A stretch of 64,000 nucleotides of DNA from positions 620,001 through 684,000 of the forward strand of contig NZ_JAMXKF010000004.1 of assembly GCF_024220585.1 (NCBI RefSeq). The letters run 5' to 3'. The translations under genes and the position numbers were made by a program. The stretch comes from Dyadobacter diqingensis. Its GTDB lineage: Bacteria > Bacteroidota > Bacteroidia > Cytophagales > Spirosomataceae. The first letter of the stretch is position 1, and every line of letters begins with the position of its first letter. Shown here piece by piece: positions 1-8,274 of this stretch. The notes below the pieces were generated by a model. That model worked only from the letters and a program-made list of their open reading frames with translations. It was not told the DNA's origin and searched no databases.

Positions 1-468
1 TTTTATCATTATTTCAAAGACAAACTCAATGTAGGTTATGCAGTTGTGGATGAGCTTATTGCACCCAGTTACATCAATACCTGGAAAAATTTAAGCACGC
101 AGGGCGTGCACGTGATTGATGCAATTTCAAATACTTTAAGATGTATTGCCGGATATTCAAACCAGGAAACCATTCACCTGGGCTGCCCGCTTAATAACCT
201 GATCCAGGAAATGTCTCCTCTTGATGAAGGTTTTAATAAGCGATTGTCATCCATCCTGAACGAGGAAAGAAAAATGATCAGGCAAGGTATTGAGGGTGGA
301 ATTGCGGATGGGACAATTCTTGCAGATACTGACGCAGATGCTTTGACACTTTTCATTTTAGCCTCACTGGAAGGAAGTTACGCCATTGGCAAATCATTTA
401 ACAGTTATTCAAAATTCATCGTTTGCGTTGAACAGCTGATCAAAATCTTAAATAATTATAAACAATAA
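1..468 (+). CDS. TetR/AcrR family transcriptional regulator, 5'-truncated by window edge
   Basis: The reading frame is open from base 1. It enters with FYHYFKDKLNVGYAVVDE, the end of the helix-turn-helix recognition region typical of TetR repressors (consensus like YYHFKSKE.L). The remaining ~140 residues are the helical ligand-binding and dimerisation domain. The N-terminal DNA-binding helices lie upstream of the window. The GTG at 46 is an internal codon, not a start. The gene ends 14 bp before a palindrome (482-503) that overlaps the start of the NmrA-family gene, so this protein probably represses that gene and is relieved by a small molecule. The family call is firm; the ligand is unknown. 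Confidence 0.85.
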   Translation, partial: FYHYFKDKLNVGYAVVDELIAPSYINTWKNLSTQGVHVIDAISNTLRCIAGYSNQETIHLGCPLNNLIQEMSPLDEGFNKRLSSILNEERKMIRQGIEGGIADGTILADTDADALTLFILASLEGSYAIGKSFNSYSKFIVCVEQLIKILNNYKQ

Positions 469-481
469 TTTTTTTCACTTT

Positions 482-503
482 ATACATACCAACTAGTATG
501 TAT
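482..503. promoter_or_regulatory. Probable TetR operator palindrome
   Basis: ATACATAC, a 6-base spacer (CAACTA), then GTATGTAT form an inverted repeat with 8-bp perfect arms between the TetR gene and the NmrA-family gene. The size and symmetry fit a TetR dimer site. It covers an upstream ATG at 498, which argues that the gene really starts at the ATG at 519. Confidence 0.7.
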
Positions 504-518
504 GTAAATTATAAACAT

Positions 519-1415
519 ATGAAATACGTTATCACAGGAGCCAGCGGAAAGACAGGAAAAGTAGCGGCAGAAAAATTACTGGAGGCCGGACAGGAAGTCG
601 TTGTTGTGGGCCGGAAAGCGGAAGGACTACAATCGCTTGTAGAGAAGGGAGCGTCCGCTGCCATTGGCGATCTCACCGACGAAGATTTTCTAACAAAAAC
701 ATTTGCCGGTGTCGATGCGGTGTACGCCATTATTCCTCCTATCTGGAGTATTACAGAATCATGGCGTGCATATCAGCGCCGCGTGGGTACGGCTATCACC
801 AATGCAATTGAAAACGCAGGGGTGAAACATGTGGTGATATTGAGCTCAATGGGTTCTCAGCTTGCTCCTTTTGGCGCAGGACCTGTAAGCGGACTTGGTG
901 AGTGGGAACAACAATTGCAGAATGTCCCGGGTTTGAACGTCCTCGCACTGAGACCGGGATTTTTCATGGAGAATCTTTACGCCTACATACCACAGATTAA
1001 AGGCCAGGGCGCATTTGGTGATTCCCTTCACGCCGACCTTAAAGTACCTTTTGTCCATACAAAAGACATTGGCGAGGCAGCTGCCAAACAACTGCTTGCA
1101 CTTGATTTTAAAGGTTTCTCTCGCGAATTCGTTTCTGGTAATCGTGATTACACCATTCAGGAAGCCGCTAAAATACTGGGAGAAGCCATTAATTTACCTG
1201 CTTTGCAGTATATCCAGTATCCTTCTGATGCCGCGAAAGAAGGGATGATTTCTGCCGGAGTACCGGCACCGATCGCCGAAGGTTATACAGAATTGTGGAA
1301 GGGGCTTAATTCCGGGAAATATCTTGCGGACTTTGTCCGGACACCTGAAAACACAACCCAGACTTCCCTGGATGACTTTGCAAAAGAGTTTACGGCGGTT
1401 TATCAGAATAGTTAA
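519..1415 (+). CDS. NmrA-type NAD(P)-binding reductase-like protein
   Basis: A Rossmann-fold protein of the atypical short-chain dehydrogenase/NmrA group. It opens with the dinucleotide motif VITGASGKTGKVAA (GxxGxxG) right at the N-terminus and has the length (~298 aa) usual for NmrA/QorB-like proteins. A following GRK suggests NADP(H) preference (inference). It is likely a redox-responsive reductase for quinones or other electrophiles. A frame-extending ATG exists at 498 but lies inside the palindromic operator, so ATG 519 (MKYVITGAS) is preferred. It is the only gene between the TetR gene and the next transcription unit and is presumably TetR-controlled. The substrate cannot be read from the sequence. 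Confidence 0.85.
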   Translation: MKYVITGASGKTGKVAAEKLLEAGQEVVVVGRKAEGLQSLVEKGASAAIGDLTDEDFLTKTFAGVDAVYAIIPPIWSITESWRAYQRRVGTAITNAIENAGVKHVVILSSMGSQLAPFGAGPVSGLGEWEQQLQNVPGLNVLALRPGFFMENLYAYIPQIKGQGAFGDSLHADLKVPFVHTKDIGEAAAKQLLALDFKGFSREFVSGNRDYTIQEAAKILGEAINLPALQYIQYPSDAAKEGMISAGVPAPIAEGYTELWKGLNSGKYLADFVRTPENTTQTSLDDFAKEFTAVYQNS

Positions 1416-1498
1416 TAGCCTAAATCTATTTCAGAAAGTAAGAACGCATATTTTTAAAAAACTGACCTTCGTCATTATTTAACAGAATAAAGTTTTTA

Positions 1499-1581
1499 AT
1501 CTTTGCCACCAGTCAAATACTCAGCGTATTTGAGGTGAGAAAATATTCTTAAAAATCCCTGGCAGCATGCCGGGGATTTTT
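1499..1581 (+). ncRNA. Candidate small RNA (hairpin plus intrinsic terminator)
   Basis: AATCTTTGCC at ~1499 resembles the Bacteroidota -7 element with one mismatch. It is followed by TCAAATAC-TCAGC-GTATTTGA (1513-1533), a purine-rich linker and a terminator hairpin. No ORF fits between. The alternative is that this is simply the 3' end of the NmrA-family transcript. Weakly supported. Confidence 0.25.
1551..1581 (+). terminator. Intrinsic terminator
   Basis: AAAAATCCC pairs with GGGGATTTTT around an inner GGCA/TGCC stem, followed by TTTTTG. It is the first terminator downstream of the NmrA-family gene. Confidence 0.75.
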
Positions 1582-1798
1582 GTTTGCAGTCACTCCGGGA
1601 GCCCTCCATTAATCTCACAAATACCATTTAATCAATAACTTACAAAAAACAGTTATATTTAACACTAGAATGTATGTGCCTGTTTTATCAAAGGCTTAAT
1701 CATACCAAAAAAATATTTTACTTTTTTTTACAATTTCCTGTAACCTTTTACCGCTGCTCAGGTTTCCACTATAAGAACACTAAAAAAGGTAAATACTG

Positions 1799-2368
1799 TT
1801 GAACACGCTAACGGATAATTCGCTGATGCTCCGGGTAAAATCCGGGGACCTTGATAAGATGGGATTGCTCTTTGAGCGGTACCACCGTCCGTTGTTTTCA
1901 TTCCTGTATCATATGACAGGCAAGGCGGATGTCAGCGAAGATCTTGTGCAGAACGTATTTTACCGGATGCTGAAATACCGCCATACTTTTACGGGAGAAG
2001 GCGAATTCAGAACGTGGATGTATCACCTGGCCAGAAATGTATTGAATGATTCCGTCAAGCAAAACAAGTCGAGAAACCATGAAGATGTCCATGCCTATGC
2101 GGACAGGATTGATGGAGGAACATCCGCCGACGCAGCTTTTGAAAAACAGCAGGACGCCGAGTCACTGCATAAAGCCATGGCGGTGTTGAGTGAGGATCAC
2201 CGGGAAATATTGGTATTGAGCCGGTTTCAGGAACTTAAATATGAAGAGATTGCCGGCATTTTGAATATCACGGAGGGGACAGTAAAAGTGCGCGTACACC
2301 GTGCACTGGGTGAGTTGAAGAAAGTATTTTTGAAAAATGAAAACCGAAGGAAAACACATGACATGTGA
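1799..2368 (+). CDS. ECF-type RNA polymerase sigma factor
   Basis: A sigma-70 family protein of 189 aa with only regions 2 and 4, the ECF layout. Region 2 covers residues ~20-90 (LFERYHRPLFSFLYHMTG..., DLVQNVFYRMLKYR) and region 4 ~130-180, with the helix-turn-helix YEEIAGILNITEGTVKVRVHRA. The start is a TTG; an AAAAAAGG ribosome-binding sequence 9 nt upstream supports it, and the next in-frame ATG would remove nine residues. The stop region overlaps the downstream zinc-finger protein gene by 11 bp, so the two are translationally coupled. It is probably held by that membrane protein and directs transcription of this operon and others. Signal unknown. Confidence 0.9.
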   Translation: MNTLTDNSLMLRVKSGDLDKMGLLFERYHRPLFSFLYHMTGKADVSEDLVQNVFYRMLKYRHTFTGEGEFRTWMYHLARNVLNDSVKQNKSRNHEDVHAYADRIDGGTSADAAFEKQQDAESLHKAMAVLSEDHREILVLSRFQELKYEEIAGILNITEGTVKVRVHRALGELKKVFLKNENRRKTHDM

Positions 2369-3179
2369 CCATACAAAAGGACAGTTTACCGATTGGTTAA
2401 ACAAACCTGCAACTGACCCAGAACGGATCAGGATCGAAAAACACCTTGGACAATGCCCGGAGTGTCAGAAAGAATTTGCGGAAAGCAGGGATTTATGGGA
2501 AATGATGGGCGAAGTCCGGGTGGAAGTACCGAGCGAAACCATGCGTGTCAATTTCAACAGCATGCTTCACGACTATAAAAAAACGGTTAAAGAAAAGGAC
2601 AAATATTCCATTGATCACCTGATCGACGCGGTTCGTCAGTTTGTAATACCGCAGTGGACGGTTCAGCTTACTTTCAGTCTTTTACTGGTTGGGCTTGGCT
2701 GGATTATCGGGTTCAGGATGAATAAGGATCCAAAGGCTTCAACAGCTTATACTGAACAAATCGATACACTGGCAAACCAGATTCAGGAAATGCGGCAGAT
2801 GATGATGCTGACGTTAATCGAAAACCCTTCCGCTACCGAGCGTCTCAGGGCCGTAAGTTACACGAATGACATCACACACGCGGACGAAAAAGTGATTGAA
2901 GCGCTTTTTTCGACGCTGAATAATGATCCGAATGTGAATGTAAGGCTTGTGACCCTGGAAGCCATCACGCAGTTTGCGAATGATCCGCTGGTTCGTAAAG
3001 AACTCGTGCAGTCGCTGGCCCGGCAAGACTCTCCCATGGTGCAGGTGGCACTTGCTGATGTGATGGTAAAATTGCAGGAAAAACGCTCCATCAAGGCTTT
3101 CAGGCAAATGTTAAGACAGGAAAACCTGGATGAACTGGTGAAAAATAAAATCGAACAAACGATTAAAGATCTTTCTTAA
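2358..3179 (+). CDS. Membrane anti-sigma factor with zinc finger and periplasmic HEAT repeats
   Basis: Begins with a putative zinc-finger anti-sigma domain (zf-HC2), seen as Cys3 and the HLGQCPEC motif at ~29-36. One transmembrane segment follows at ~98-118 (LTFSLLLVGLGWIIGF), and residues ~155-273 form alpha-helical HEAT-like repeats (ATERLRAVSY, NVRLVTLEAITQF, MVQVALADVMVKL). The likely topology puts the zinc finger in the cytoplasm binding the sigma factor and the HEAT domain in the periplasm as sensor or docking surface. The start at 2358 is preferred over 2337 because GAAGGA sits just upstream and the ATG overlaps the sigma stop region. The two downstream DUF4097 proteins are in the same operon. 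Confidence 0.85.
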   Translation: MTCDHTKGQFTDWLNKPATDPERIRIEKHLGQCPECQKEFAESRDLWEMMGEVRVEVPSETMRVNFNSMLHDYKKTVKEKDKYSIDHLIDAVRQFVIPQWTVQLTFSLLLVGLGWIIGFRMNKDPKASTAYTEQIDTLANQIQEMRQMMMLTLIENPSATERLRAVSYTNDITHADEKVIEALFSTLNNDPNVNVRLVTLEAITQFANDPLVRKELVQSLARQDSPMVQVALADVMVKLQEKRSIKAFRQMLRQENLDELVKNKIEQTIKDLS

Positions 3180-3202
3180 ACAACCAATCAAATTTATTAG
3201 CC

Positions 3203-4069
3203 ATGAAAAAAATAATAATCCCATTTCTGGTGGGGCTGGTACTTTCTTGTACCCAGGCGCCAGCGCAAAAACAGTTTTTCAAAGAGCATATCAGCAAGCA
3301 ATTTACGGTATCAAATAGCTCCGGAAAGAATGTGCTGGCCATTTACAACATCAACGGGTTTATCAAGGTAAAGGGTTATGACGGGGATAAGGTGATGCTT
3401 GAAGTTGATAAAACATTGTCGGCCGAAGGGCAGGAACTCCTGAATGTTGCCAAAGAGGAATTTAAGCTCAATTTTGAACAAAAAGAAGACAGCATCCTGG
3501 CATACATATCCGAACCTGTGGACACCCGACCTAACCGGGGCAATAAAAACTGGGGAAGCAGACAGGAAAGAAAATATGATTTCCATCTTGAATTTACAGT
3601 GAAAGTGCCCTACTCCATGAATTTGCAGGTATCAACCGTAAACGGCGGCGAAGTAACGGTTGATGACGTAACAGGCTCGCTTAAAGTCTCCAATGTAAAC
3701 GGAGCTATAAAACTCACCAATGCCAAGGGCGCTTCCGAAATCAGGACGGTCAATGGAAATGTGGAAGCCAACTATGTGAGCATCCCTCCGGGCGAATCTC
3801 AGTTCAAGACACTCAATGGCGATCTTATCATCAGTTATCCGGAAAATCTTTCAGCCGACTGCCAGCTCAAAAGCTTTCGCGGTGACTTTTATACAGACTT
3901 CCCGAATACAGAAACATTGCCTGCAAGAGTGGTAAAAAGCCAGGAAACAGATCACAATAAAACGGTTTATAAATTAAATGCAGAGACAGCAATAAGAATC
4001 GGAAACGGAGGCAGGACCTTCAAATTCGAAACATTCAACGGAAATATCTATCTAAAAAAACAATCCTGA
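3203..4069 (+). CDS. Exported DUF4097-family beta-repeat protein (first paralogue)
   Basis: N-terminal export signal (MKKIIIPFLVGLVLSC). The LVLSC could be a lipobox with Cys16; the alternative is signal peptidase I cleavage after APAQ. The body (~30-288) is a DUF4097 putative adhesin/autotransporter-like beta-structure, with recurring VNG turns such as VSTVNGGEVTVDDVTG, VSNVNGAIKLTNAKG and TVNGNVEA, and a final FETFNGNIYLKK. It lies 23 bp after the anti-sigma gene and 4 bp before a paralogue. Proteins of this family commonly sit with ECF sigma/zf-HC2 pairs in Bacteroidota; their molecular role is not established. An envelope-stress function is inference. Confidence 0.8.
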   Translation: MKKIIIPFLVGLVLSCTQAPAQKQFFKEHISKQFTVSNSSGKNVLAIYNINGFIKVKGYDGDKVMLEVDKTLSAEGQELLNVAKEEFKLNFEQKEDSILAYISEPVDTRPNRGNKNWGSRQERKYDFHLEFTVKVPYSMNLQVSTVNGGEVTVDDVTGSLKVSNVNGAIKLTNAKGASEIRTVNGNVEANYVSIPPGESQFKTLNGDLIISYPENLSADCQLKSFRGDFYTDFPNTETLPARVVKSQETDHNKTVYKLNAETAIRIGNGGRTFKFETFNGNIYLKKQS

Positions 4070-4073
4070 TTAT

Positions 4074-4913
4074 ATGAAAATCCACAAATTAATGGCCATT
4101 GCTTTGATCATGGCCGCAAGTATCAAAACGCTTCCCCTACTCGCTCAGAATGAAACAAAAGAACAGTTGACCGTGGCACTCTCGGATCCGGGAAAACCGG
4201 GATCATTGAACGTAAAACTGATCAGAGGCTCCATCCATGTGATCGGGTATGCGGGAAAAGATGTCATCATTGATGCGGTATCAAAAGTGTCGACCGAGAA
4301 AAATGACGATTCGAAAGATGAAAATGCAAAAGGATTAAAACGCATCACATCGGGAAGAGGCGATCTTGACCTGACTGTTGAAGAGCAAAAAAATAATGTC
4401 AGCATCAAGACCGGTATGGGCAGACATCCGATGCATCTGACCATTAAAGTGCCCGTTCAGTTTGGTTTACGGGTTGGGACGATCAATGAAGGCGATGTTA
4501 CGGTTGATAACGTGAGCGGAGAACTTGAAATTTCAAATGTCAACGGCGCTATCCAGCTTACCAATATTTCCGGGTCGGTTGTGGCCAATACAGTCAACGG
4601 TAATCTGAAAGCAGTATTTAAGTCCGTTAATCCGGAATCACCAATGGCTTTTTCTACACTGAATGGCAATGTGGATATTACGTTTCCGGCAACAGCAAAA
4701 TTTGATGTAAAACTTAAATCAGACCGTGGTGAGATTTACAGCGACTTTGATGTAGATGTCGACAAAACCCAGCCCAAGGCAACACGTTCGACCAAAGATG
4801 GTTTATACAAAGTAAGCATTTCCGATTGGGTACAGGGAAAAGTAAACGGCGGCGGAAAAGAAGTGATGATGAAAAATATGAACGGCAACATTTATGTAAG
4901 AAAAGCTAAGTAA
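4074..4913 (+). CDS. Exported DUF4097-family beta-repeat protein (second paralogue)
   Basis: Signal peptide MKIHKLMAIALIMAASIKTLPLLAQ, then the same beta-repeat domain as the preceding gene: VGTINEGDVTVDNVSG, ISNVNGAIQLTNISG, TVNGNLKA, STLNGNVDI and the terminal MKNMNGNIYVRK align one for one with the first copy. It is therefore a tandem duplicate that has diverged, especially in the first 130 residues, where it has a lysine- and aspartate-rich insertion. Last gene of the sigma operon, followed by a strong terminator. Function unknown beyond an exported beta-rich protein. Confidence 0.8.
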   Translation: MKIHKLMAIALIMAASIKTLPLLAQNETKEQLTVALSDPGKPGSLNVKLIRGSIHVIGYAGKDVIIDAVSKVSTEKNDDSKDENAKGLKRITSGRGDLDLTVEEQKNNVSIKTGMGRHPMHLTIKVPVQFGLRVGTINEGDVTVDNVSGELEISNVNGAIQLTNISGSVVANTVNGNLKAVFKSVNPESPMAFSTLNGNVDITFPATAKFDVKLKSDRGEIYSDFDVDVDKTQPKATRSTKDGLYKVSISDWVQGKVNGGGKEVMMKNMNGNIYVRKAK

Positions 4914-4936
4914 TTGTTACCAAGGCCATAACGGAG

Positions 4937-4980
4937 CTCCTGTTAAAGTTAACCCAATACTTTAACAGGAGTTTCTCTTT
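4937..4980. terminator. Bidirectional intrinsic terminator
   Basis: A 13-bp perfect stem, CTCCTGTTAAAGT (4937-4949) with ACTTTAACAGGAG (4959-4971), and a T-rich tail. It lies between the convergent DUF4097 and ClC channel genes. Confidence 0.85.
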
Positions 4981-4984
4981 CCCG

Positions 4985-6925
4985 TTATCCGGAATGCGCT
5001 TGTAACAACTGGCGATAACTATTGAGTACACTGGACTTGGAAATAAATCCGGCAAATTTACCCGTCACGGTAACAACCGGCAAATGCCATAACCCTGTTT
5101 CATCAAACTTCCTGGCAACTTCTACCACGGAGTCATTTTCGATAATCACTGCCTTGGGTTCTTTTAAAAGATCACCGATATTTAATGAGCCGTCCAGATC
5201 CCGACTGAAAAGGATCGGCCTTAAATCGTCCAGAGTTATAATTCCTACCAGTGTTAGATCTTCATTTAAAACCGCTACAAGGTTTCTTTTCCCATTTTTT
5301 ACAACTTCCCGGAGTTCATCAAACGACGCCCTATCGCTGATAACCTGAACATCCTTATCCAATAAGTCGAGGGTACGCAGTAAAGACAAGAGATTTCTGT
5401 CGTGCTCTTTCGTAAATATTTTGCCCTCACTGGCCATCTTTTCCAAATCAGGAGAAACGGCAGAAAACCATTTTGCCATCAGAAAGGAAATCACCGAAAC
5501 GATCATCAAAGGTATAAACAGGTCATAGCCCGAGCTGGATTCCGCGATCAGGAAAATGGCAGTCAAGGGCGCATACAACACACCGCTCATAACACCTGCC
5601 ATTCCGACGATGACCAGATTAACCATTGGTACATCCTTAATTCCTGCCTGTATACAGAGCAGTGCAAAAACATATCCCAAAGAGCCCCCGGCAAATAGTG
5701 AGGGTGCAAAATTACCGCCATTTCCCCCGCTTTGAATGGTAATTGACGTTGCAAAAGCCTTTAACAGACAAACCACGGCAACAAAAACGATGATCACCCA
5801 TTCGCGATATCCGATAAAACGGAAGAAACTGTTTTCCATCACTTCTTTGATTTCTCCGTTTGTAAAGGATTTGATGGTATCGTAACCTTCGCCAAATAGC
5901 GGCGGATAAAGCACACACAGCAGCGACAAAATACCACCGCCAAGCATTGCTTTTTGAATCTTTGATAATTTAAGTCCATGGAAGAACTCTTCAATATACC
6001 GGGTGATCACAAGAAAATACCGGGCATACAAACCACATAAAACGCCCAGAATCAGGTAAAAAGGTATGTTATGATAATCAAATGCGCCACGTGTGTGGAA
6101 CTGGAAAAGTACCTCTTCCTTTAATAAAATCCTTGATATCAAACTGCCGCAAACCGCGGCAACAACCAGCGGGATAAAGTCTGAAAAAACGACACCTGTA
6201 AGCAGTATTTCAAAGGCAAACATCATTCCGGCGATCGGTGCATTAAAGGCAGACGCAATACCGGCCGTTGCGCCGGCAGCAAGCAACAGGGTTCTCTCGC
6301 GGTAGTCAAGTTTATAGGTCTGAGCAAAATTTGAACCGATAGCCGCACCTGTCACAGCAATCGGACTTTCCAGACCCGCAGAACCGCCCAATCCGACGGT
6401 TATCGCGCTCTGGACAATCTGTGAATACATTTTAACCGAAGAAACATTACTCGCATTCTGAGCAATTTCGTGGAGGATAACAGGAATTCCCTTTTTATCC
6501 ATGCCATTGAAAAACAACTTAACAACAATTGTTGTGATGACGATTCCGGAAAACGGGAAAATGAGATAAAACAACACCTGATCTTCAAAGTGCACCTTAT
6601 AGGTGATCACATAGTGAATATAATGCACCAGCGATTTCAAAATCACACCGGCCAGACCGGCCGTGCAACCCACCAAAATACCGGAAAGAATAAGAAACTG
6701 GCTGCGGGTAAGCACACTTTTCAGCCAGTAAATCACAATTTCATAACTTCTGACTTTGTCGATACTGAATCGTGTAAAGTCCCGCCTGAACTTTAAGAAG
6801 CTGTAATATTTCTTTATGTTTTTGCTTTTCACTCCCTGTTGTTTGTCATCAAAAAAATATCTTTTTGAGGTATTATGCTCCCTACTTAATCCGGATTGAT
6901 GAAAAAATCGTACTAATAGTATCAC
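4985..6925 (-). CDS. ClC-family chloride channel/transporter with CBS domain pair
   Basis: Polytopic membrane protein. The ClC signature regions are present: GSAGLESPIA (~181-190, with the gating glutamate kept), AFNAPIAG, and GGNGGNFAPSLFAGG (~400). The C-terminal ~125 residues form a CBS pair (VISDRASFDELREVV, LVGIITLDDLRPIL; HLPVVTVTGKFAGFISK), which usually binds adenine nucleotides and gates transport. Length 646 aa is normal for ClC-CBS proteins. The start is uncertain: the GTG at 6925 lacks a visible ribosome site, and a GTG at 6832 (VKSKNIKKYY) gives a more usual N-terminus. Monocistronic, divergent from the following lipid operon. Whether it is a channel or an H+/Cl- exchanger cannot be decided here. 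Confidence 0.9.
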   Translation of the reverse strand: MILLVRFFHQSGLSREHNTSKRYFFDDKQQGVKSKNIKKYYSFLKFRRDFTRFSIDKVRSYEIVIYWLKSVLTRSQFLILSGILVGCTAGLAGVILKSLVHYIHYVITYKVHFEDQVLFYLIFPFSGIVITTIVVKLFFNGMDKKGIPVILHEIAQNASNVSSVKMYSQIVQSAITVGLGGSAGLESPIAVTGAAIGSNFAQTYKLDYRERTLLLAAGATAGIASAFNAPIAGMMFAFEILLTGVVFSDFIPLVVAAVCGSLISRILLKEEVLFQFHTRGAFDYHNIPFYLILGVLCGLYARYFLVITRYIEEFFHGLKLSKIQKAMLGGGILSLLCVLYPPLFGEGYDTIKSFTNGEIKEVMENSFFRFIGYREWVIIVFVAVVCLLKAFATSITIQSGGNGGNFAPSLFAGGSLGYVFALLCIQAGIKDVPMVNLVIVGMAGVMSGVLYAPLTAIFLIAESSSGYDLFIPLMIVSVISFLMAKWFSAVSPDLEKMASEGKIFTKEHDRNLLSLLRTLDLLDKDVQVISDRASFDELREVVKNGKRNLVAVLNEDLTLVGIITLDDLRPILFSRDLDGSLNIGDLLKEPKAVIIENDSVVEVARKFDETGLWHLPVVTVTGKFAGFISKSSVLNSYRQLLQAHSG

Positions 6926-7056
6926 AATGTACGATTAACTCGAAAGACTTGCCGGGAGAAAGGCGGCTTTTGCCATAATCATTGCGACAAAATTGTTTAC
7001 CAAGAGATAAAAATATTGATACAATACTCATAATCTAACACTTACCATCCTTAATC

Positions 7057-7392
7057 ATGATCACCGCATTAAAAATAATTTTCAGCGTTTTACTAATCTG
7101 GATGTGTTACGTCGTGATCAGTACGAGCCTCAAAAGCAATTTGTTCAAAGAATGGGATTTTTTAGGGTCGATCCCGTGGATGCGTGCCACACTTTGGGAT
7201 TTTTATGCCAACGCCTTCATCATTTATTTGTGGATATTTTATAAAGAACCAAGCATTCTGTTAAAAATTGTATGGTTGCTGTTAATGTTTTTCCTGGGCA
7301 GCATTGCCAGCTGTGCTTATATCCTGATTGAATTATTCCGTCTTCAACCGGGTGAAGGCCTGATCGACCTTTTAACCAAACGCCATGAATAA
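7057..7392 (+). CDS. Small polytopic membrane protein, DUF1475-like
   Basis: A 111-residue protein with three hydrophobic segments (~5-23, ~45-62, ~67-92) and the conserved-looking MRATLWDFYANAF motif, which resembles the DUF1475 family. First gene of the seven-gene lipid-modification operon and overlaps the next gene by 8 bp, so the two are probably translated together. No catalytic residues are evident. A membrane partner of the neighbouring DUF1295 enzyme is a reasonable guess from context only. Confidence 0.65.
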   Translation: MITALKIIFSVLLIWMCYVVISTSLKSNLFKEWDFLGSIPWMRATLWDFYANAFIIYLWIFYKEPSILLKIVWLLLMFFLGSIASCAYILIELFRLQPGEGLIDLLTKRHE

Positions 7393-8179
7393 TTCTGTAT
7401 TTCTCCCGGTGGCCGTTTCATTATTCGTTTGCAGCATGATCATGACGGCCGTTTGGTTATGGGCAAAAAAGATCAAAAATGCAGGTATTGTCGACATATT
7501 CTGGTCTTATAACTTTCCCGTAATTGCCGTAATTGTGTTCTTTCTCGCCAATGGATTTGAGACCCGAAAACTCATGATCTGCGCTATGGTTATGATCTGG
7601 GGAGTTCGTCTGGGTACGCATCTGGGGAGGCGCGTCATTTCGCATATTCATGAAGAAGAAGGACGTTACGCACAATTAAGAAAAGAATGGGCTCCGATTG
7701 CTGAGAAGAAGTTTTTCTGGTTTTTTCAGGCACAGGGAGTATCCAATGTATTGCTGGCAATACCTTTTTTTATCATCACACAGAACCAGTCTCCGGTGCT
7801 GTCATTTTGGGAATATACAGGCCTGGCAATCTGGATTATTGCTGTAACCGGAGAAGCCATTGCAGACTGGCAGCTGGACAGTTTCAAGAAAGATCCCGGC
7901 AACAAAGGGAAAGTCTGCGATAGTGGCCTTTGGAATTATTCGCGGCACCCGAATTATTTTTTTGAATGGCTGATCTGGGTTTCGTATTTCATCTTCGCAC
8001 TGGGTTCGCCGTATGGATATCTTGCCATGATCAGCCCCGCCATTATTCTGTATCTGCTTTTTAACGTGACGGGTATTCCTGCGACGGAGGAACAATCGCT
8101 GCGGTCAAAAGGCGCATTATACGAGGCGTATCAAAAATCGACAAGCGCATTTTTTCCATGGTTTAAAAAAAGTAATTGA
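7385..8179 (+). CDS. DUF1295 membrane protein (steroid 5-alpha-reductase/ICMT-like)
   Basis: 264 aa with about seven transmembrane segments. The C-terminal signature GLWNYSRHPNYFFEWLIW (~178-195) and following PATEEQSLRSKG match the DUF1295 family, related to steroid 5-alpha reductases and isoprenylcysteine methyltransferases. The RHPNY motif is the usual cofactor-binding hallmark in that fold. Its place between a DUF1475-like protein and a cyclopropane-synthase-type methyltransferase points to reduction or modification of lipid acyl chains; the exact reaction is not known from the sequence. Confidence 0.85.
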   Translation: MNNSVFLPVAVSLFVCSMIMTAVWLWAKKIKNAGIVDIFWSYNFPVIAVIVFFLANGFETRKLMICAMVMIWGVRLGTHLGRRVISHIHEEEGRYAQLRKEWAPIAEKKFFWFFQAQGVSNVLLAIPFFIITQNQSPVLSFWEYTGLAIWIIAVTGEAIADWQLDSFKKDPGNKGKVCDSGLWNYSRHPNYFFEWLIWVSYFIFALGSPYGYLAMISPAIILYLLFNVTGIPATEEQSLRSKGALYEAYQKSTSAFFPWFKKSN

Positions 8180-8274
8180 GCTAAAATTCCAAAAAACTGC
8201 CAGAAATAAATCTAAAGTGTGCTGATCTGCGTATATCCGTCATAATCTCATCAAGAAAAACCTGCAAGTCCTCC

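Larger units (their letters stand above)
1416..1798. other. Intergenic region with hairpins and sigma-operon promoter
   Basis: There is no ORF of note. It holds a perfect 8-bp hairpin (1513-1533), a strong terminator (1551-1581), and then AT-rich sequence leading to the ECF sigma operon. The stretch ~1490-1581 has the look of a short stand-alone transcript: an imperfect -7-like AATCTTTG, a hairpin, then a terminator. Confidence 0.5.

Noticed and set aside
3203..4913. Similar adjacent sequences as a DNA repeat
   Set aside because: The similarity is at protein level between two diverged DUF4097 paralogues, not a recent DNA duplication.
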